Translations under genes and position numbers: made by a program
In this document: positions 12,127 through 23,753 of the stretch, one piece after another
Layout of the letters: the number at the start of each line of letters is the position of its first letter
Position numbering within the stretch: position 1 is the first letter of the stretch
Notes under the pieces: generated by a model
What the model was told of the DNA's origin: nothing
Seen by the model: only the letters and a program-made list of their open reading frames with translations
Databases searched by the model: none
Source of the DNA: Beta vulgaris subsp. vulgaris
Taxonomy: Eukaryota > Streptophyta > Magnoliopsida > Caryophyllales > Amaranthaceae
Length of the DNA: 64,000 nucleotides
NCBI RefSeq assembly: GCF_026745355.1
Contig: NC_079208.1
Coordinates: forward strand, 18,870,213 to 18,934,212
Reading direction: 5' to 3'

Positions 12127-13250
12127 ACATGAGGCAAAGAAGATGGTTAGAGTTGCTCAAAGATTACGACATCGACATTCAATATCATCCCGGAAAAGCA
12201 AATAAGGTGGCAGATGCACTTAGTAGAAGGCCAAGGAGTGAATTAAGCTTTTTATCAGCAATGCCAGATGAACTGAGTAAAGAGATAGAGTTATTTGAAC
12301 TCGTTTTAGTACGTTCAGGGGAAATTGGAGGAACCATTAATGCTTTAACTGTCCAACCTGACCTATACTCAGAGATTCAGGAAAAGCAAAGCAAAGATGC
12401 GTTCCTGCAGGGTGTCAAAGAAAAGATTAAGAATGGCGAAACTCAGGAATTTGCTCAATATGAAGACGGAAGTATTAGACTGAGGGGACGATGGTGTGTT
12501 CCCGAGGATCAGGATTTAAGACAGAGGATTTTGAAGGAAGCGCATAGTAGTCTGTATTCAGTGCATCCTGGTAGGGACAAAATGGTGCGAGATCTTAAGA
12601 AATATTTCTGGTGGAGAGGCCTCAAGAAGGATGTAGCGAGATATGTGGCGAGATGTTTAACATGTCAAAAAGTGAAGTTTGAGCGCCAGAAGGCACCTGG
12701 GTTATTGCAACCATTACCTATTCCAGAGTGGAAATGGGATTCTGTCTCAATGGATTTCGTGTCAGGGTTACCAAGGTCTAGAAAAGGAAATGACTCGATT
12801 TGGGTGATAGTGGATCGTCTCACCAAAACAGCGAGATTTCTTGCAATAAAGGGAACTTGGAATCAGTCGCAGATGGCTGATGCCTACATTCGGAATATTG
12901 TTCGTCTTCATGGGGTACCAGTAAGCATCGTTTCGGATAGAGACTCCCGATTTCTGGCTCAATTCTGGGAGAAACTTCAGGAAGCTTTTGGAACAACATT
13001 GAAATTTAGTACAGCATTTCATCCTGCTACCGATGGTCAAACTGAACGTACAATTCAGGTATTGGAAGATATGTTGCGAGCTTGTGTTTTGGAATTCCAA
13101 GGGTCTTGGGAAGATCACTTAGCTTTGATAGAATTCTCTTATAACAACAATCATCAAGCCACAATAGGAATGGCTCCATATGAAGCCCTGTATGGTCGGA
13201 AGTGCCGAACGCCGATTTGTTGGGAAGATTTGAGAATAGAGTACCTGTAG
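12123..13250 (+). CDS. integrase N-terminal and catalytic domains, Tekay element
   Basis: This 375-residue open frame is the longest coding stretch of the element. It begins at the end of RNase H ([16 protein letters not shown]). An HHCC zinc-binding module follows (SVHPGRDKM with CLTCQKVK). The catalytic core has the first Asp in [14 protein letters not shown], the second in [11 protein letters not shown] and Glu in DGQTERTIQ. It ends after [14 protein letters not shown]. It inserts element cDNA into the host genome. The C-terminal part with the chromodomain is in an overlapping frame from 13202, so one indel near 13200-13250 separates them. Confidence 0.9.
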   Translation: MNMRQRRWLELLKDYDIDIQYHPGKANKVADALSRRPRSELSFLSAMPDELSKEIELFELVLVRSGEIGGTINALTVQPDLYSEIQEKQSKDAFLQGVKEKIKNGETQEFAQYEDGSIRLRGRWCVPEDQDLRQRILKEAHSSLYSVHPGRDKMVRDLKKYFWWRGLKKDVARYVARCLTCQKVKFERQKAPGLLQPLPIPEWKWDSVSMDFVSGLPRSRKGNDSIWVIVDRLTKTARFLAIKGTWNQSQMADAYIRNIVRLHGVPVSIVSDRDSRFLAQFWEKLQEAFGTTLKFSTAFHPATDGQTERTIQVLEDMLRACVLEFQGSWEDHLALIEFSYNNNHQATIGMAPYEALYGRKCRTPICWEDLRIEYL

Positions 13251-13786
13251 GACCAGAGTTGGTTCAAGAGACTATGGATCAAATTCGAATAATCCGGGAA
13301 AAGATGAAAATCGCTCAGGATCGTCAGAAGGAATATGCAGACGTAAGAAGGAGGAAACTGGAATTTGAAGTCGGAGATAAAGTTTTCTTTAAAGTTTCCC
13401 CTACCAAAGGCGTAAAGAGATTCGGGATTCGAGGCAAACTTAGCCCGAAATTCATTGGACCTTATGAAATCTTGAAAAGAGTTGGTGATGTAGCTTATGA
13501 AATTGCGTTGCCAACGGAACTGTCTCGCATCCATAATGTGTTCCATGTATCACAACTTCGGAAATATGTGCACGATCCTTCCCATGTGTTATCTCATGAA
13601 CCATTGCAACTTGATGAGACTCTTAGTTATGAAGAGAGACCGATCAGAATACTGGACCGACGCGAAGAAGTTCTACAGAATCAAGTCATACCATTGGTCA
13701 AGGTATTATGGTCCAGTCGAAATTCGGAGGAGGCTACTTGGGAAAAAGAGACTGATATGAAGCACCGCTATCCGCAACTTTTCTAA
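13202..13786 (+). CDS. integrase C-terminus with chromodomain, Tekay element
   Basis: The frame is open from 13202 to the stop at 13784-13786. It holds the GPY/F-type module (SPKFIGPYEILKRVGDVAYE), then IHNVFHVSQLRKYVHDPSHV. A short chromodomain follows (ERPIRILDRREEVL, then VKVLWSSRNSEEATWEKE). In chromoviruses the chromodomain guides integration toward marked chromatin. It ends 32 bases before the purine tract. The start given is where the frame opens, not a true initiation site. Confidence 0.9.
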   Translation: MPNADLLGRFENRVPVGPELVQETMDQIRIIREKMKIAQDRQKEYADVRRRKLEFEVGDKVFFKVSPTKGVKRFGIRGKLSPKFIGPYEILKRVGDVAYEIALPTELSRIHNVFHVSQLRKYVHDPSHVLSHEPLQLDETLSYEERPIRILDRREEVLQNQVIPLVKVLWSSRNSEEATWEKETDMKHRYPQLF

Positions 13787-13817
13787 GGTACGGGTTAAGT
13801 TTCGGGACGAAACTTCT

Positions 13818-13831
13818 TAAGGGGGGAAGCG
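13818..13831 (+). other. polypurine tract of the Tekay element
   Basis: A run with AAGGGGGGAAG directly precedes the 3' LTR at 13832. It is the expected primer for plus-strand DNA synthesis. Confidence 0.88.
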
Positions 13832-16505
13832 TGTAACAGTCAATAAATAATAAAGGATTATTATGTGGTTAAGTAACTTAAATTGTGAAATTTTAATGTG
13901 ATCGTACGTAGGAAATACGTATGATAAGTTGCGTGTAAAAATGATGTGTGCTTGTATGTAACTAGTACTTAGAAGGAGTTATATAAAAATAACAATATTA
14001 TTTCGTTACATGGGAACATTTAGTATCGATATATTATTTTAATAAGTTGAGTTATGGAAATTGAGAACTAGTGGGAGATAGATTCATGTTTCAACTATTA
14101 GGCAATTTGTGGTTGTGCTTAATATAATGGATTTTGGAATTCTTGAATATATATGGGTTAAGTTAAATCAAGGAATTATATGTTATGGATGTTTTGAGGT
14201 AAAATAATCATCTTGGGAAAGTTAGATCAATAGTATGCAATATAATATAAATTAGTATTAAGCTAGCACAAAAAGAAGAGCAGAAATTCCAGCAAAGGAG
14301 CAAGTGGAAACAAAGATCTCATTTGACTTATTAAGGGTTGATTCACGAGATATAAAGACACCTTAACATAATACACAGGTACCCAAACACCTCACAAAAA
14401 TTTCATCACAAACCAACAAGAGAACCCTGCTGCCCATAACAGGATTCTCCCACCTCCCCTGCTCGCCATACCTGCGAGAACAGCAGGGATTGGTTTCTTC
14501 CTTTGTTTTCTTCAATTTTTCTCTATAAAAACTTGCATGCAAAGCTTGATTCATCTTCTAAACACATAGGTTCATACTGGGAAGGTAAAAGTTCGAGCTT
14601 TAAGAGTCAGGAAGTTCAAGAAGCAAGGCCATCTTCTTCAATCAAGGAAACAGTAAGTATAGTGAATGTTTAGGTTGAATTAGGATACTTCCTTGAGGTA
14701 TTTTCTTATGAAATTTGGTGTGAATTTTCCTTTGTGTCTTAGGATTAAAAAGAATCAAGAATCAAGTCTTGAGGAGAAGTAGGAGTCGAGTTACACCATT
14801 TACAAGTTAAGGTATGCAGATTCGATTCCTTTTTGGAGATTAAAAATGATGGAAGTTGTTAGATTTGTTTTAGAACGAAATTAAGGTTGAATTTTTGTTG
14901 TGAATGACTATTGGATTCTGGATTTTGATGTTATACAAGTATAACCCTTTGCATGTTGGTACAACAAATGAAAAAGAGTTATTTTTCTTACATTAGGAAG
15001 AACAGTATGTGGATTTTAGTCGGTTTGGCTAAGAATTGTGGATTTTGGTATTTTGGAGGATTTTTGGTAAATAGGCAGTAGGTGGAATGATTTTAGGTTG
15101 TCATATATATGTGTGTTAAAAGCTAAGAACATCTTTTAGGGTGAAGGTAGAATTTTTACATTAAAAGTGTTGTTTGAGGCATGTTTTACTATGTGATTTC
15201 ACTTGGAAATGTTACCAATGTTGGAAAAGGATTTCATTGGACTTGTTATTAGTTACTATTGGTAAAGAACACTTGGTTTCCATGATATACTTTGATAATA
15301 ATTTTCTACATCATTTCAAGTTACATTAGAGGGTTCGAAAATTGTTTATAAACTACGTTTTAAGAATGAACTATATTGGGTTTTCCTATAATCTTTTAAG
15401 GGAAACATTTTCATTGATATATGAGTACTCACAGTAGCTTAAACATCAAATTTTCACTTATATTACTCAATCAAAAATCGATGATTAAATTCTATCCAAA
15501 GTATTCTTTGTTATGGGGTCCGAAATCACTTTTTTTTCGCACGTCAAACCTAGATTATTCTTATGTTTGGTTAGATCAATTGTGTGGATTCTTAAAAATT
15601 ATTTTTGGCATTCCTTAGATCATTTAGCTACTGTCCTAAGTCCATTGATCCATCCTTAACCAAACTTTAAATCATTTTATAACTTAAGTTTTAGTATAAT
15701 TTCTTACAAACCGTTTTAGTAAGTGTGTTTGTTATTAAAGAGTATGAATTTGTTTTTTTTGCGTAGTGAAGAGGAATGTGTGTAATGTGTGAAAGGACAT
15801 GTCCTATAAAAGCTTGCAAGCGAGAAAATAGTAGGAGTTTAAACTCCGAATTGTGTGGAGGTTGTATTCTAATACACCTCATTGTGATATCTTCTTCCTA
15901 CGCTCTCAAACTAAACGTTTTCAAATTTGTGTTGGTATGTGGACGTTTGCTATAAACTTGTGAACATTTCGAATGTGTATTCTTACGATGAAGGTTTATT
16001 CCCTTAACAATATTGATTTGTAAATTATCTTGGATGTGATCACTCCTTGTTTTCTGCCACCATAAATCTATTTCCGGATTGATTTGCATACCAGTGTAAA
16101 CTGATTTTTATTTGTTCTATGAACCTATCCTGGTGGGGGCAGACTCTTGTGCAGGGAAAAGCAAGCTAAGGTAGTCCGATGGATGAGCTGTAGTGAAGTC
16201 ATGTCTCAACTGTCATAGTGGATGCAAGCTTGAACATGATCATATTTTGCAACTTACTTCTGCTTTATGAACACTGTTTAACTCTATTTTATAACTTTCT
16301 TTTGGGTCTGTAATAACTAACTTAACTTCATATGTGATGAATGTTTATTTTAAGATTAGCTCGTAGAGTCAATTCAGCCATATTAATGGGTTGACTCCAG
16401 CAGGTGACAGCCTCCGTAACGTTTGATTATGATTTTGCTTCCGCTATTGCTAGAAGTATAGTTTTTAATTAATATTTAACATTAGCTAAGACGGGGGCTA
16501 TTACA
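13832..16505 (+). repeat. 3' LTR of the Tekay element (2674 bp)
   Basis: It starts TGTAACAG, ends GGGGGCTATTACA, and is followed by TSD TCGAG. It is the partner of 5416-8054. The terminal base change (CTGTTACA to CTATTACA) and numerous short indels show that the insertion is not very recent, or that assembly quality is uneven. Confidence 0.95.
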
Positions 16506-16510
16506 TCGAG

Positions 16511-16757
16511 TCTCGAAGTTGTTGTAGCACTCGACACAATTGCAAGTTTCGAACCTTATTGATGCCCTTGGATCTTGATTGATCAAAGAGAATCCTTTCT
16601 ATCTTCTCCTCCCTGGAAAACTGATACCTCTTGATTTCAAACCCTAGAGTGTCCATGATCAAGTCAACAAGATCATGGATAACAAGTGCATTTGCATCCA
16701 TATCAAAAAGCAACGCAAGCTGAATGATGATAATCTTCAAGGAAGAACTATTTTTGT
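16511..16757 (-). other. displaced leader or LTR fragment of element A
   Basis: Removing the Tekay insertion joins this piece to 5415 and so to the leader of gag A. A minus-strand frame (about 16501-16740) is open, but no domain was recognised. GAGGTATCAG near 16625-16640 on the minus strand loosely resembles a primer-binding site, so the boundary of the element A 5' LTR might lie there. The right side is cut by element B. Confidence 0.4.
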
Positions 16758-17842
16758 TGATGCATATGGATTAAGACACCAAGAGCATTCAAGTTAAGAA
16801 AGAACAAAGATAAAGAACATGTATCAAACCGGTTCGAATTGTTCGAACAACCACCAACTTTCCACAACCAAAGTACCACCAATCAAGACCAAACTATAAC
16901 ATTGAGCTTCTAGTTTGAGTCTACTTTGTGATTCAATCAGCAAATCAACGTTTAGATGAAGGAATTAGCAAATGTTTGATAAATGGTCAAAACTGACCGA
17001 GAGAAACACTTAGCACACAGCTTAGTATTTTGGATATAAAAGTTTCACTTTTCATTCAATTGATCTAATTCCAAAAGGATTACAAAGTCAACATATATGT
17101 TTACAACATGTCCAAAAATCAGCTCATTTGGACGACTATTGCTATGCTAACTAGGACAATAAAATAAGTGACACAAAAATTACAACTGTTACAGCACACC
17201 TCCTACAAAATAGCTAAGCTACCCTATTGGAAGTTGAAAAACAGAAAAACTATCAATGGGATATTAAAATACATTTCTTAAACTAAATACCCCTAAAAGC
17301 TTAAAGCATTTGCAGAAGAAATGATTGTTGCCCAAAAGCTTCAAAGAGAAAGCATGCTGGACGCAAGAAGCTGGGCAGCTAGCATACCTTGCCATGAAGT
17401 CTTCTATTCTCATTTTTTATGGCTTCTTTTGCCCATGTGAACTTCACATGGTATTCTACACTCCCCTAAGTCTTTCCATAAGCTGGAGGTGGCTTGAAAT
17501 GGCAGCAAAAACATCTCCTAAGCTTGATCATTTTCGGATTACATAGAAGATAAGCTAGCTTAGCTTTAAAACATGATTAGCTTAACTTAAACATGTAATT
17601 AGGCTAGTTGATCACCTACTAAACTTGATTATCAATACTTAATGAAGATTAAGGTATCATTAGTACTAATTAATCTTGCTTAAGAAGAGATTAACAAAAG
17701 ATTAACCTAATTAAGATGCTTAAGTAGAGTTTTAGGACAAACCGAGCTAGTTAAGCTTAGAAATTGTACTTCCTTCACCATCTTCTCCTTGTGATCATGT
17801 AAAAGAAGAAGACCTTGGTTTAAGCTAGATGCTCCTGCATCA
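16758..17842 (-). repeat. 3' LTR of element B
   Basis: It is bounded by TGATGCAT and TGCATCA and matches 22320-23405 almost base for base. It is the 3' LTR because coding runs leftward. The short frame at 17325 recurs in the other LTR and is not treated as a gene. Confidence 0.94.
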
Positions 17843-17879
17843 TTCTCCTCAGGTTCGAAAAGGTCTTCTTGTAACTCAG

Positions 17880-18720
17880 AATTCATCTGCAAGATATGGA
17901 GCTAAATCACCAACATTGAATGTATGAGATGTTTCCCATTTCATCTGGCAATTCTATCTTGTATGCATTGTTGTTGATCTTTCTAGCACTTTGAAAGGCC
18001 ATCACTTCGTGGCATTAGCTTGTTCTTCCTCCTTGTAGGAAATCTTTCCTTCCTTAGATGTAACCACACTAGATCACCTGGCTTGTAAAGAACTTCTTCC
18101 TGTGCTTGTTTGCTCGAACCTTGTATGCTTCATTCACCTTCTCTATTCTGGTTCGAATTTGCTGATGAAGTTGCTTCATTCCTTTGCTTTCACTTCAGCT
18201 TCTTTGCTACTATGTGCTTCAATAGGAAATGGAAGTAAATCAATAGGACTTAAAGGATTAATCCCATAATTTACCTCAAATGGTGAGTGTTTAGTAGCAT
18301 AAGTTGGTGATCTATTGTAAGCAAACTCAGCATGAGCTAGCTTTAGATCCCAATCCCTTTGAGACTTGTTCACAAGTGTCCTTAGCAGCATAGTTAATGT
18401 CCTGTTGGTCACCTCAGTCTGGCCATCAGTTTGAGGATGAGCAGTAGTACTAAACAGCAACTTAGTACCTAAAAGCTTCCACAAGTTCTTCCAGAAATAG
18501 CTAAGAAACTTTACATCTTTATCAGAAACAATAGACTTAGGAACTCCATGAAGTCTAATTATTTCTTTAAAGAACAAATCAGCAACATGAATAGCATCAT
18601 CAGTTTTATTACAAGGAATGAAATGAGCCATTTTAGAGAATCTATCTACCACCACATGATTGCATCTTTTGCCTTTGAGTTCTAGGTAGAGCAACAATGA
18701 AATCCATGCTCACATCTTCC
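17880..18720 (-). pseudogene. integrase catalytic core and C-terminus of element B
   Basis: The frame at 18176-18697 holds the core: [20 protein letters not shown], the second Asp in [10 protein letters not shown], and Glu in [10 protein letters not shown], followed by [20 protein letters not shown]. The C-terminal region from about 18180 down to 17880 continues in other frames. The first Asp region is split from this frame near 18690. No clear chromodomain could be read. Confidence 0.86.
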
Positions 18721-18779
18721 CATGGTTGAACTGGAACAGGTAGAGGCGTGTAAAGCCTTGATGAAAGGACTTTTAGCCT

Positions 18780-19302
18780 TCTGACATATAGAACATCGAG
18801 CTAGAATGCATGAACATCTCCTGCAAGTTTCGGCCAATAGAAGTGTTCCTGCAATACATCAACAGTTTTGTTAATGCCAAAGTGTCCTGCTAGTCCTCCT
18901 CCATGAACCTCCTTGATTAGCAAATCCCTTAATGAGCATTTAGGGTACAAGCTTGTTGTTTCGAAAAAGAAAGCCATCTTGCAATGAATAAGCTCCATGA
19001 GATCCTTCTTTGCATGCTTCTAACAATAAAGAGAAATCAGGATCTTCATAATACAAGTCTTTAAGATGACTAAAGCCAAGTACACGAGCCTCCATAAGAG
19101 AAAGCATAGAATGCCTCCTTGATAAAGCATCTGCAACAATGTTAGAAACTCCAGTTTTATATTTTGAAACAAAATCAAAGGACTGAAGGAATTCCACCCA
19201 TTTTGCATGTCTTGGACTGAGCTTATGTTGTCCATTTATGTACTTCAAAGCTTGATGGTCTGAAGTAACACAAATTGAGCTGGTCTGAGATAATGAGTCC
19301 AA
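18780..19302 (-). pseudogene. RNase H end and integrase zinc domain of element B
   Basis: The frame at 18940-19302 holds [20 protein letters not shown] and [19 protein letters not shown], the RNase H C-terminus. The frame at 18801-18998 carries the histidine part of the integrase zinc module (GGGLAGHFGINKT) and FYWPKLAGDVHAF. The cysteine pair follows in another frame below 18800. The pieces overlap in different frames, so indels separate them. Confidence 0.84.
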
Positions 19303-19512
19303 TGAGTCAAGGCACGAACAATAGCATAGAACTCCTTATCATAAGTGCTGTAGTTGAGTCTAGATTGATTGAGCTTCTCACTGAAATAGGCTATGGGCGC
19401 CCTCCTTGTTGCAAAACAGCTCCAATGCCCACGCCACTTGCATCACACTCCACTTCAAACACTTTCTTGAAATCAGGTAAGGCTAGAACAGGAGCCTTAC
19501 TAAGCATGTTCT

Positions 19513-20254
19513 TCAATTGATCAAATGCTTCTTGTGCTGCAGGAGTCCAAATAAAGGACCCTTTCTTGATACATCAGTCAATGGCGCCAATATGGTGCTA
19601 AAGTTCTTGATAAATCTCCTGTAAAAAGAAGCTAAACCATGGAAACTTCGAACCTCAGTGATAGATTTAGGAACTGGCCATGACTTGATTGCTTCCACCT
19701 TAGATTCATCCATAGAAATGCCATTAGATGACACTATGAATCCAAGAAAGTCACACTTGAAGTAAAGAACTCACACTTCTCCATCTTTGCATACAGCTTC
19801 TTTTCCCTTAGTTTAAGGAAAACCTTCTTGAGATGCACTAGATGTTCCTGTTCACTTTGACTATACACAAGAATATCATCAAAATAAACAACAACAAAGA
19901 TACCAATGAAGGGCTGAGTACCTCGTGCATAAGTCTCATGAAAGTACTAGGAGCATTTGTCAAACCAAATGGCATCACACGCCACTCATACAAACCACTC
20001 TTAGTTTTAAAAGCTGTTTTCCATTCATCACCCTCTTTGATTCTAATCTGATGATAACCACTTCTCAAATCAATCTTCGAAAATATAGTGGAACCATGTA
20101 ACTCATCAAGCAAATCATCAAGCCTAGGTATTGGATACCTATACTTCACTGTTATGTTGTTAATAGCACGACAATCCACACACATCCTCATAGAACCATC
20201 CTTCTTAGGAACCAAAATGACAGGACACACATGGACTAAGACTTTCTTGCACAA
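19513..20254 (-). pseudogene. reverse transcriptase of element B
   Basis: The N-terminal half at 19838-20254 shows [40 protein letters not shown] and [17 protein letters not shown]. The catalytic box lies just after, around 19880-19890, in another frame. The connection region is at 19513-19734 ([20 protein letters not shown]). It is a Ty3/gypsy RT broken by indels near 19890 and 19740. Confidence 0.87.
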
Positions 20255-20579
20255 ATCCTTTAGCTAACAATCACTAACTTGTTTTTTGCAACTCCTTAGC
20301 TTCTTCAGGATTACATCTATAAGCTGGTTTATTAGGTAAAGGGGCGCCATGAATCAAGTCAATTTGGTGTTCAATTCCTCTACTAGGGGGTAAACCAATG
20401 GAAGATCAATAGGAAAAACATCACCAAACTCCTTCACTAAAGGCTTAACCATTTCGTGCACTTCATTAAGGTTTTCATCATTTTCATCCAATAACAACAA
20501 CAAATACATAACCTTCCCCTTTTCTACAACTTTATCTAATTGAGGTTTAGAAAGGATTAAGGTTTTTTTGTTTTGTGTT

Positions 20580-20950
20580 TTAGGTGGTGTTGTTTTGGTT
20601 TAAGATGATTCGGCCATGGCTACTAGGACTAAGCACAATTTTCTTCGTATTATGCATGAAAGTGTAAGTATTAGTCCTACCATTATGCAAGGTTTCTTTA
20701 TCAGATTGCCAAGGTCTACCTAAGAGTACATGACATGCATCCATAGGTAATACATCACATAAAACTTCATCTTTATAAGAATCACCAAAAGAAAAGCTAA
20801 TTAAAGCTTGTTTTGTTACCTCCACACAATTGCCATCATTAAGCCAATGAAGCTTATATGGTTTTGGATGTGAGAAAGTAGCATGATTGAGCTTGTCCAC
20901 CATAGAAGATGAGGCGACATTGGTGCAGCTCCTCCATCAATGATCATCGA
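20580..20950 (-). pseudogene. protease region of element B
   Basis: The frame at 20580-20903 covers the second half of the protease and linker (ISFSFGDSYKDEVLCDVLP, then HVLLGRPWQSDKET). The catalytic D-x-G triad should lie just upstream, around 20920-20950, where IDGGA can be read in a different frame. Confidence 0.75.
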
Positions 20951-21180
20951 ACATATCTTCCCTCCAATCAAGCATTTGTTTGAAAGATTTGATCCCTTTG
21001 AGATGGAACCAATTCAGCTTCTTTGGCATGAAGAACTCTTCTTAAAACAAGGCTTAAATGTCACCTTGAGTCACCTCTCCAACCTCCAAACTTCTCCTTT
21101 CGGCCTCCTCTTCTGACTCCTCTTCTTTGTCTCCTTATGTTCAAGTGATTCTTCAATGTTTTTAATGTCAATTAAAGTCA

Positions 21181-22150
21181 TTACCTTTTTTGGCATTGAG
21201 CTTGATAATGACCATAACCATGACACTTAAAGCACTTCACATCAGATTTTTTTGAGGTTTCTTCCACTACTTTCTTCCCTTTATCTAACACCTTCGAACC
21301 ATCACCTTTTGGAGTGTAAGGAGATGTGTATGGTGTTTTAACATTCGAACCTCCCTTAGGATAGGAAGTTCCTCTCACAAAAGCTTTCTTCTTCTTCTCC
21401 TTTAAGTGTTTCTCAACTTTTAAAGCAAACTTAAAGAGTTCATCTAAGGTAGAATAAGGTTGCAACTCCACCTTCCTCCTAATGTCCTTATCTAACCCTC
21501 CTAGAAAACGTGACATGGTTTGATCCTCCCTCTCTTGAACATCAAGCTTTATCATCAATTTCTCAAATTCATGAATGTAATGTTCAACTCCCTTATGATC
21601 TTGAGACAAATCAGCTAGTTGGTTATATAAATCAAGAGTATAAGTGGAAGGTAAAAACTTCTCTTTCATTTTCTTCTTAAGTTTTAACCAACTCTTGATT
21701 TTAGGCTTATGTTTTCTAGTCCTAGCTAATACAACATTCTCCCACCAAAGGGATGCATACCCCTTTAACTTAGCTACAGCAACTTTAAAGGCCTTAGCAT
21801 CATCATACTCCTTAATTTTAAAGATCCTATCACACCTTGAAACCCACTCCAAATAAACATCTGGATTAAGGTTTCCATCAAACTCGGAACTTCTAACTTA
21901 ATGTCTCTAAATCATCTTTTTGTGGCTTTCTCCTAGTCTTGAAGACTCAGAGAAAACCTCCTCACTACTATCATAGCTACACCTTCATCCTCCACATTTT
22001 CTCTCCTTAAGGTCCTCTAAATCCCTCTCTCAAACTGCATCAAATTAGCCATTTGTTCACAAAGTGGCTACTTGATTCTCCACTCCAACCAACCTTGATT
22101 CATTCATATTCATACCCCTTCTAAACTAATTTTCTTCACCTCCACTCATG
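21181..22150 (-). pseudogene. gag of element B
   Basis: The 223-residue frame at 21181-21852 holds the gag core (KLKGYASLWWENVVLARTRK, then MKEKFLPSTYTLDLYNQLAD) and ends in a CCHC zinc knuckle, CFKCHGYGHYQAQCQKR. The N-terminus can be traced to an ATG near 22148 (MSGGEEN), followed by an in-frame stop and frame changes before 21852. Confidence 0.86.
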
Positions 22151-22303
22151 TTTGATTCAACCTCAATGAAAGTTAGGCTAGAAAGAAAGAAAAGAAGTGT
22201 GTTTGGGCTTAGAATTGGTTCGGTTTTGGGGGGGATTGTGTTTGGGTTTAAGGAGTGTTTTGAGTGTGTTTATGGGATAAATTGAATGCTCTTAATCAAC
22301 CTT

Positions 22304-22317
22304 AAGCTCTGATACCA
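22304..22317 (-). other. primer-binding site of element B
   Basis: On the minus strand TGGTATCAGAGCTT starts two bases after the right-hand LTR. It matches the plant initiator tRNA-Met primer site and fixes the element orientation. Confidence 0.93.
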
Positions 22318-22319
22318 AA

Positions 22320-23405
22320 TGATGCATATGGATTAAGACACCAAGATCATTCAAGTTAAGAAAGAACAAAGATAAAGAACATGTATCAAACCGGTTCGAA
22401 TTGTTCGAACAACCACCAACTTTCCACAACCAAAGTACCACCAATCAAGACCAAACTATAACAATGAGCTTCTAGTTTGAGTCTACTTTGTGATTCAATC
22501 ACCAAATCAACGTTTAGATGAAGGACTTAGCAAAGGTTTGATAAATTGTCAAAACTGACCGAGAGAAACACTTAGCACACAGCTGAGTATTTTGGGCATA
22601 AAAGTTTCACTTTTCATTCAATTGATCTAATTCCAAAAGGATTACAAAGTTAACATATATGTTTACAACATGACCAAAAATCAGCTCATTTGGACGACTA
22701 TTGCTATGCCAACTAGGACAATAAAATAAGTGAAACAAAAATTACAACTGTTACAGCACACCTCCTACAAAATAGCTAAGCTACCCTATTGGAAGTCGAA
22801 AAACAGAAAAACTACCAATGGGATATTAAAATACATTTCTTAAACTAAATATCCCCAAAAGCTTAAAGCATTTGAATAAGAAATGATTGTTGCCCAAAAG
22901 GTTCAAAGAGAAAGCATGCTGGACGCAGGAAGCTGGGCAGCTAGCATACCTTGCCATGAAGTCTTCTATTCTCATTTGTTATGGCTTCTTTTGCCCATGT
23001 GAACTTCACATGGTCTTCTACACTCCCCTAAGTCTTTCCATAAGCTGGAGGTGGCTTGAAATGGCAGCAAAAACATCTCCCTAAGCTTGATCAATTTCGG
23101 ATTACATAGAAGATAAGCTAGCTTAGCTTTAAAACATGATTAGCTTAACTTAAACATGTAATTAGGCTAGTTAATCACCTACTAAACTTGATTATCAATA
23201 CTTAATGATGATTAAGGTATCATTAGTACAAATTAATCTTGCTTAAGAAGAGATTAACAAAAGATTAACCTAATTAAGATGCTTAAGTAGAGTTTTAGGA
23301 CAAACCGAGCTAGTTAAGCTTAGAAATTGTACTTCCTTCACCATCTTCTCCTTGTGATCATGTTGTAGAAGAAGACCTTGGTTCAAGCTAGATGCTCCTG
23401 CATCA
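22320..23405 (-). repeat. 5' LTR of element B
   Basis: It starts TGATGCAT and ends TGCATCA, and is the partner of 16758-17842 with few differences. It is adjacent to the primer-binding site, so it is the promoter-bearing LTR. Confidence 0.94.
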
Positions 23406-23410
23406 GTTGT

Positions 23411-23575
23411 ACTAGAACACGAAGAACTTTGGCAGTTGTATCATAGGAGCAGCATCAATCACTGTAGCTTGACAATGGCGACCGTGCAGCAGCACGAAAA
23501 ACCACCACGTCACAAAGACAAAGAACAGTGGCAACAACAAATGAGTAAGGCGAACACTAAACCAAAGAAGAGCCA
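23411..23575. other. short older segment between element B and the hAT element
   Basis: About 170 bases of non-repetitive-looking sequence are left between two insertions. It once adjoined 26738-26785. A 67-residue plus-strand frame is present but shows no domain; nothing else was recognised. Confidence 0.4.
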
Positions 23576-23753
23576 CAGTGGCGGGACCAGAAATTTAAAT
23601 CTAAGTGGAGTTACTGACGTACCACAAACACAAAAATAGTACAAAAAAGTTCATAGAAGTTGTTCAATACATAAGTCTTACAACCAAAATATCCAAAATA
23701 CATAAGATTAAACTTCACACTAAAATTACAATTGCATCCTACGAGCCTTCGTA

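Larger units (their letters stand above)
5416..16505 (+). mobile_element. complete Tekay/Del-type chromovirus LTR retrotransposon
   Basis: The two LTRs start TGTAACAG and end in TTACA. The target duplication TCGAG is perfect (5411-5415 and 16506-16510). A tRNA-Met-type primer site follows the 5' LTR and a purine tract precedes the 3' LTR. Inside, in order, are gag, protease, RT, RNase H, integrase and a C-terminal chromodomain, the Tekay arrangement. It sits in the leader of element A. The 11.1 kb length is dominated by LTRs of about 2.65 kb. gag, protease, RT and RNase H carry frameshifts; integrase is open. Confidence 0.95.
16758..23405 (-). mobile_element. Ty3/gypsy element B, Reina/CRM-like, near complete
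   Basis: Two LTRs of about 1.09 kb start TGATGCATATGG and end CTCCTGCATCA. The flanks TTTGT (16753-16757) and GTTGT (23406-23410) are a target duplication with one mismatch. A tRNA-Met primer site lies next to the right-hand LTR, so transcription runs on the minus strand. gag, protease, RT, RNase H and integrase are present in order with many stops and frameshifts. Its proteins resemble element A, so the two belong to related families. Confidence 0.93.

Noticed and set aside
17325..17546. Open frame in the element B LTR (also at 22887)
   Set aside because: It is present in both LTRs, lacks known domains, and lies within the LTR.
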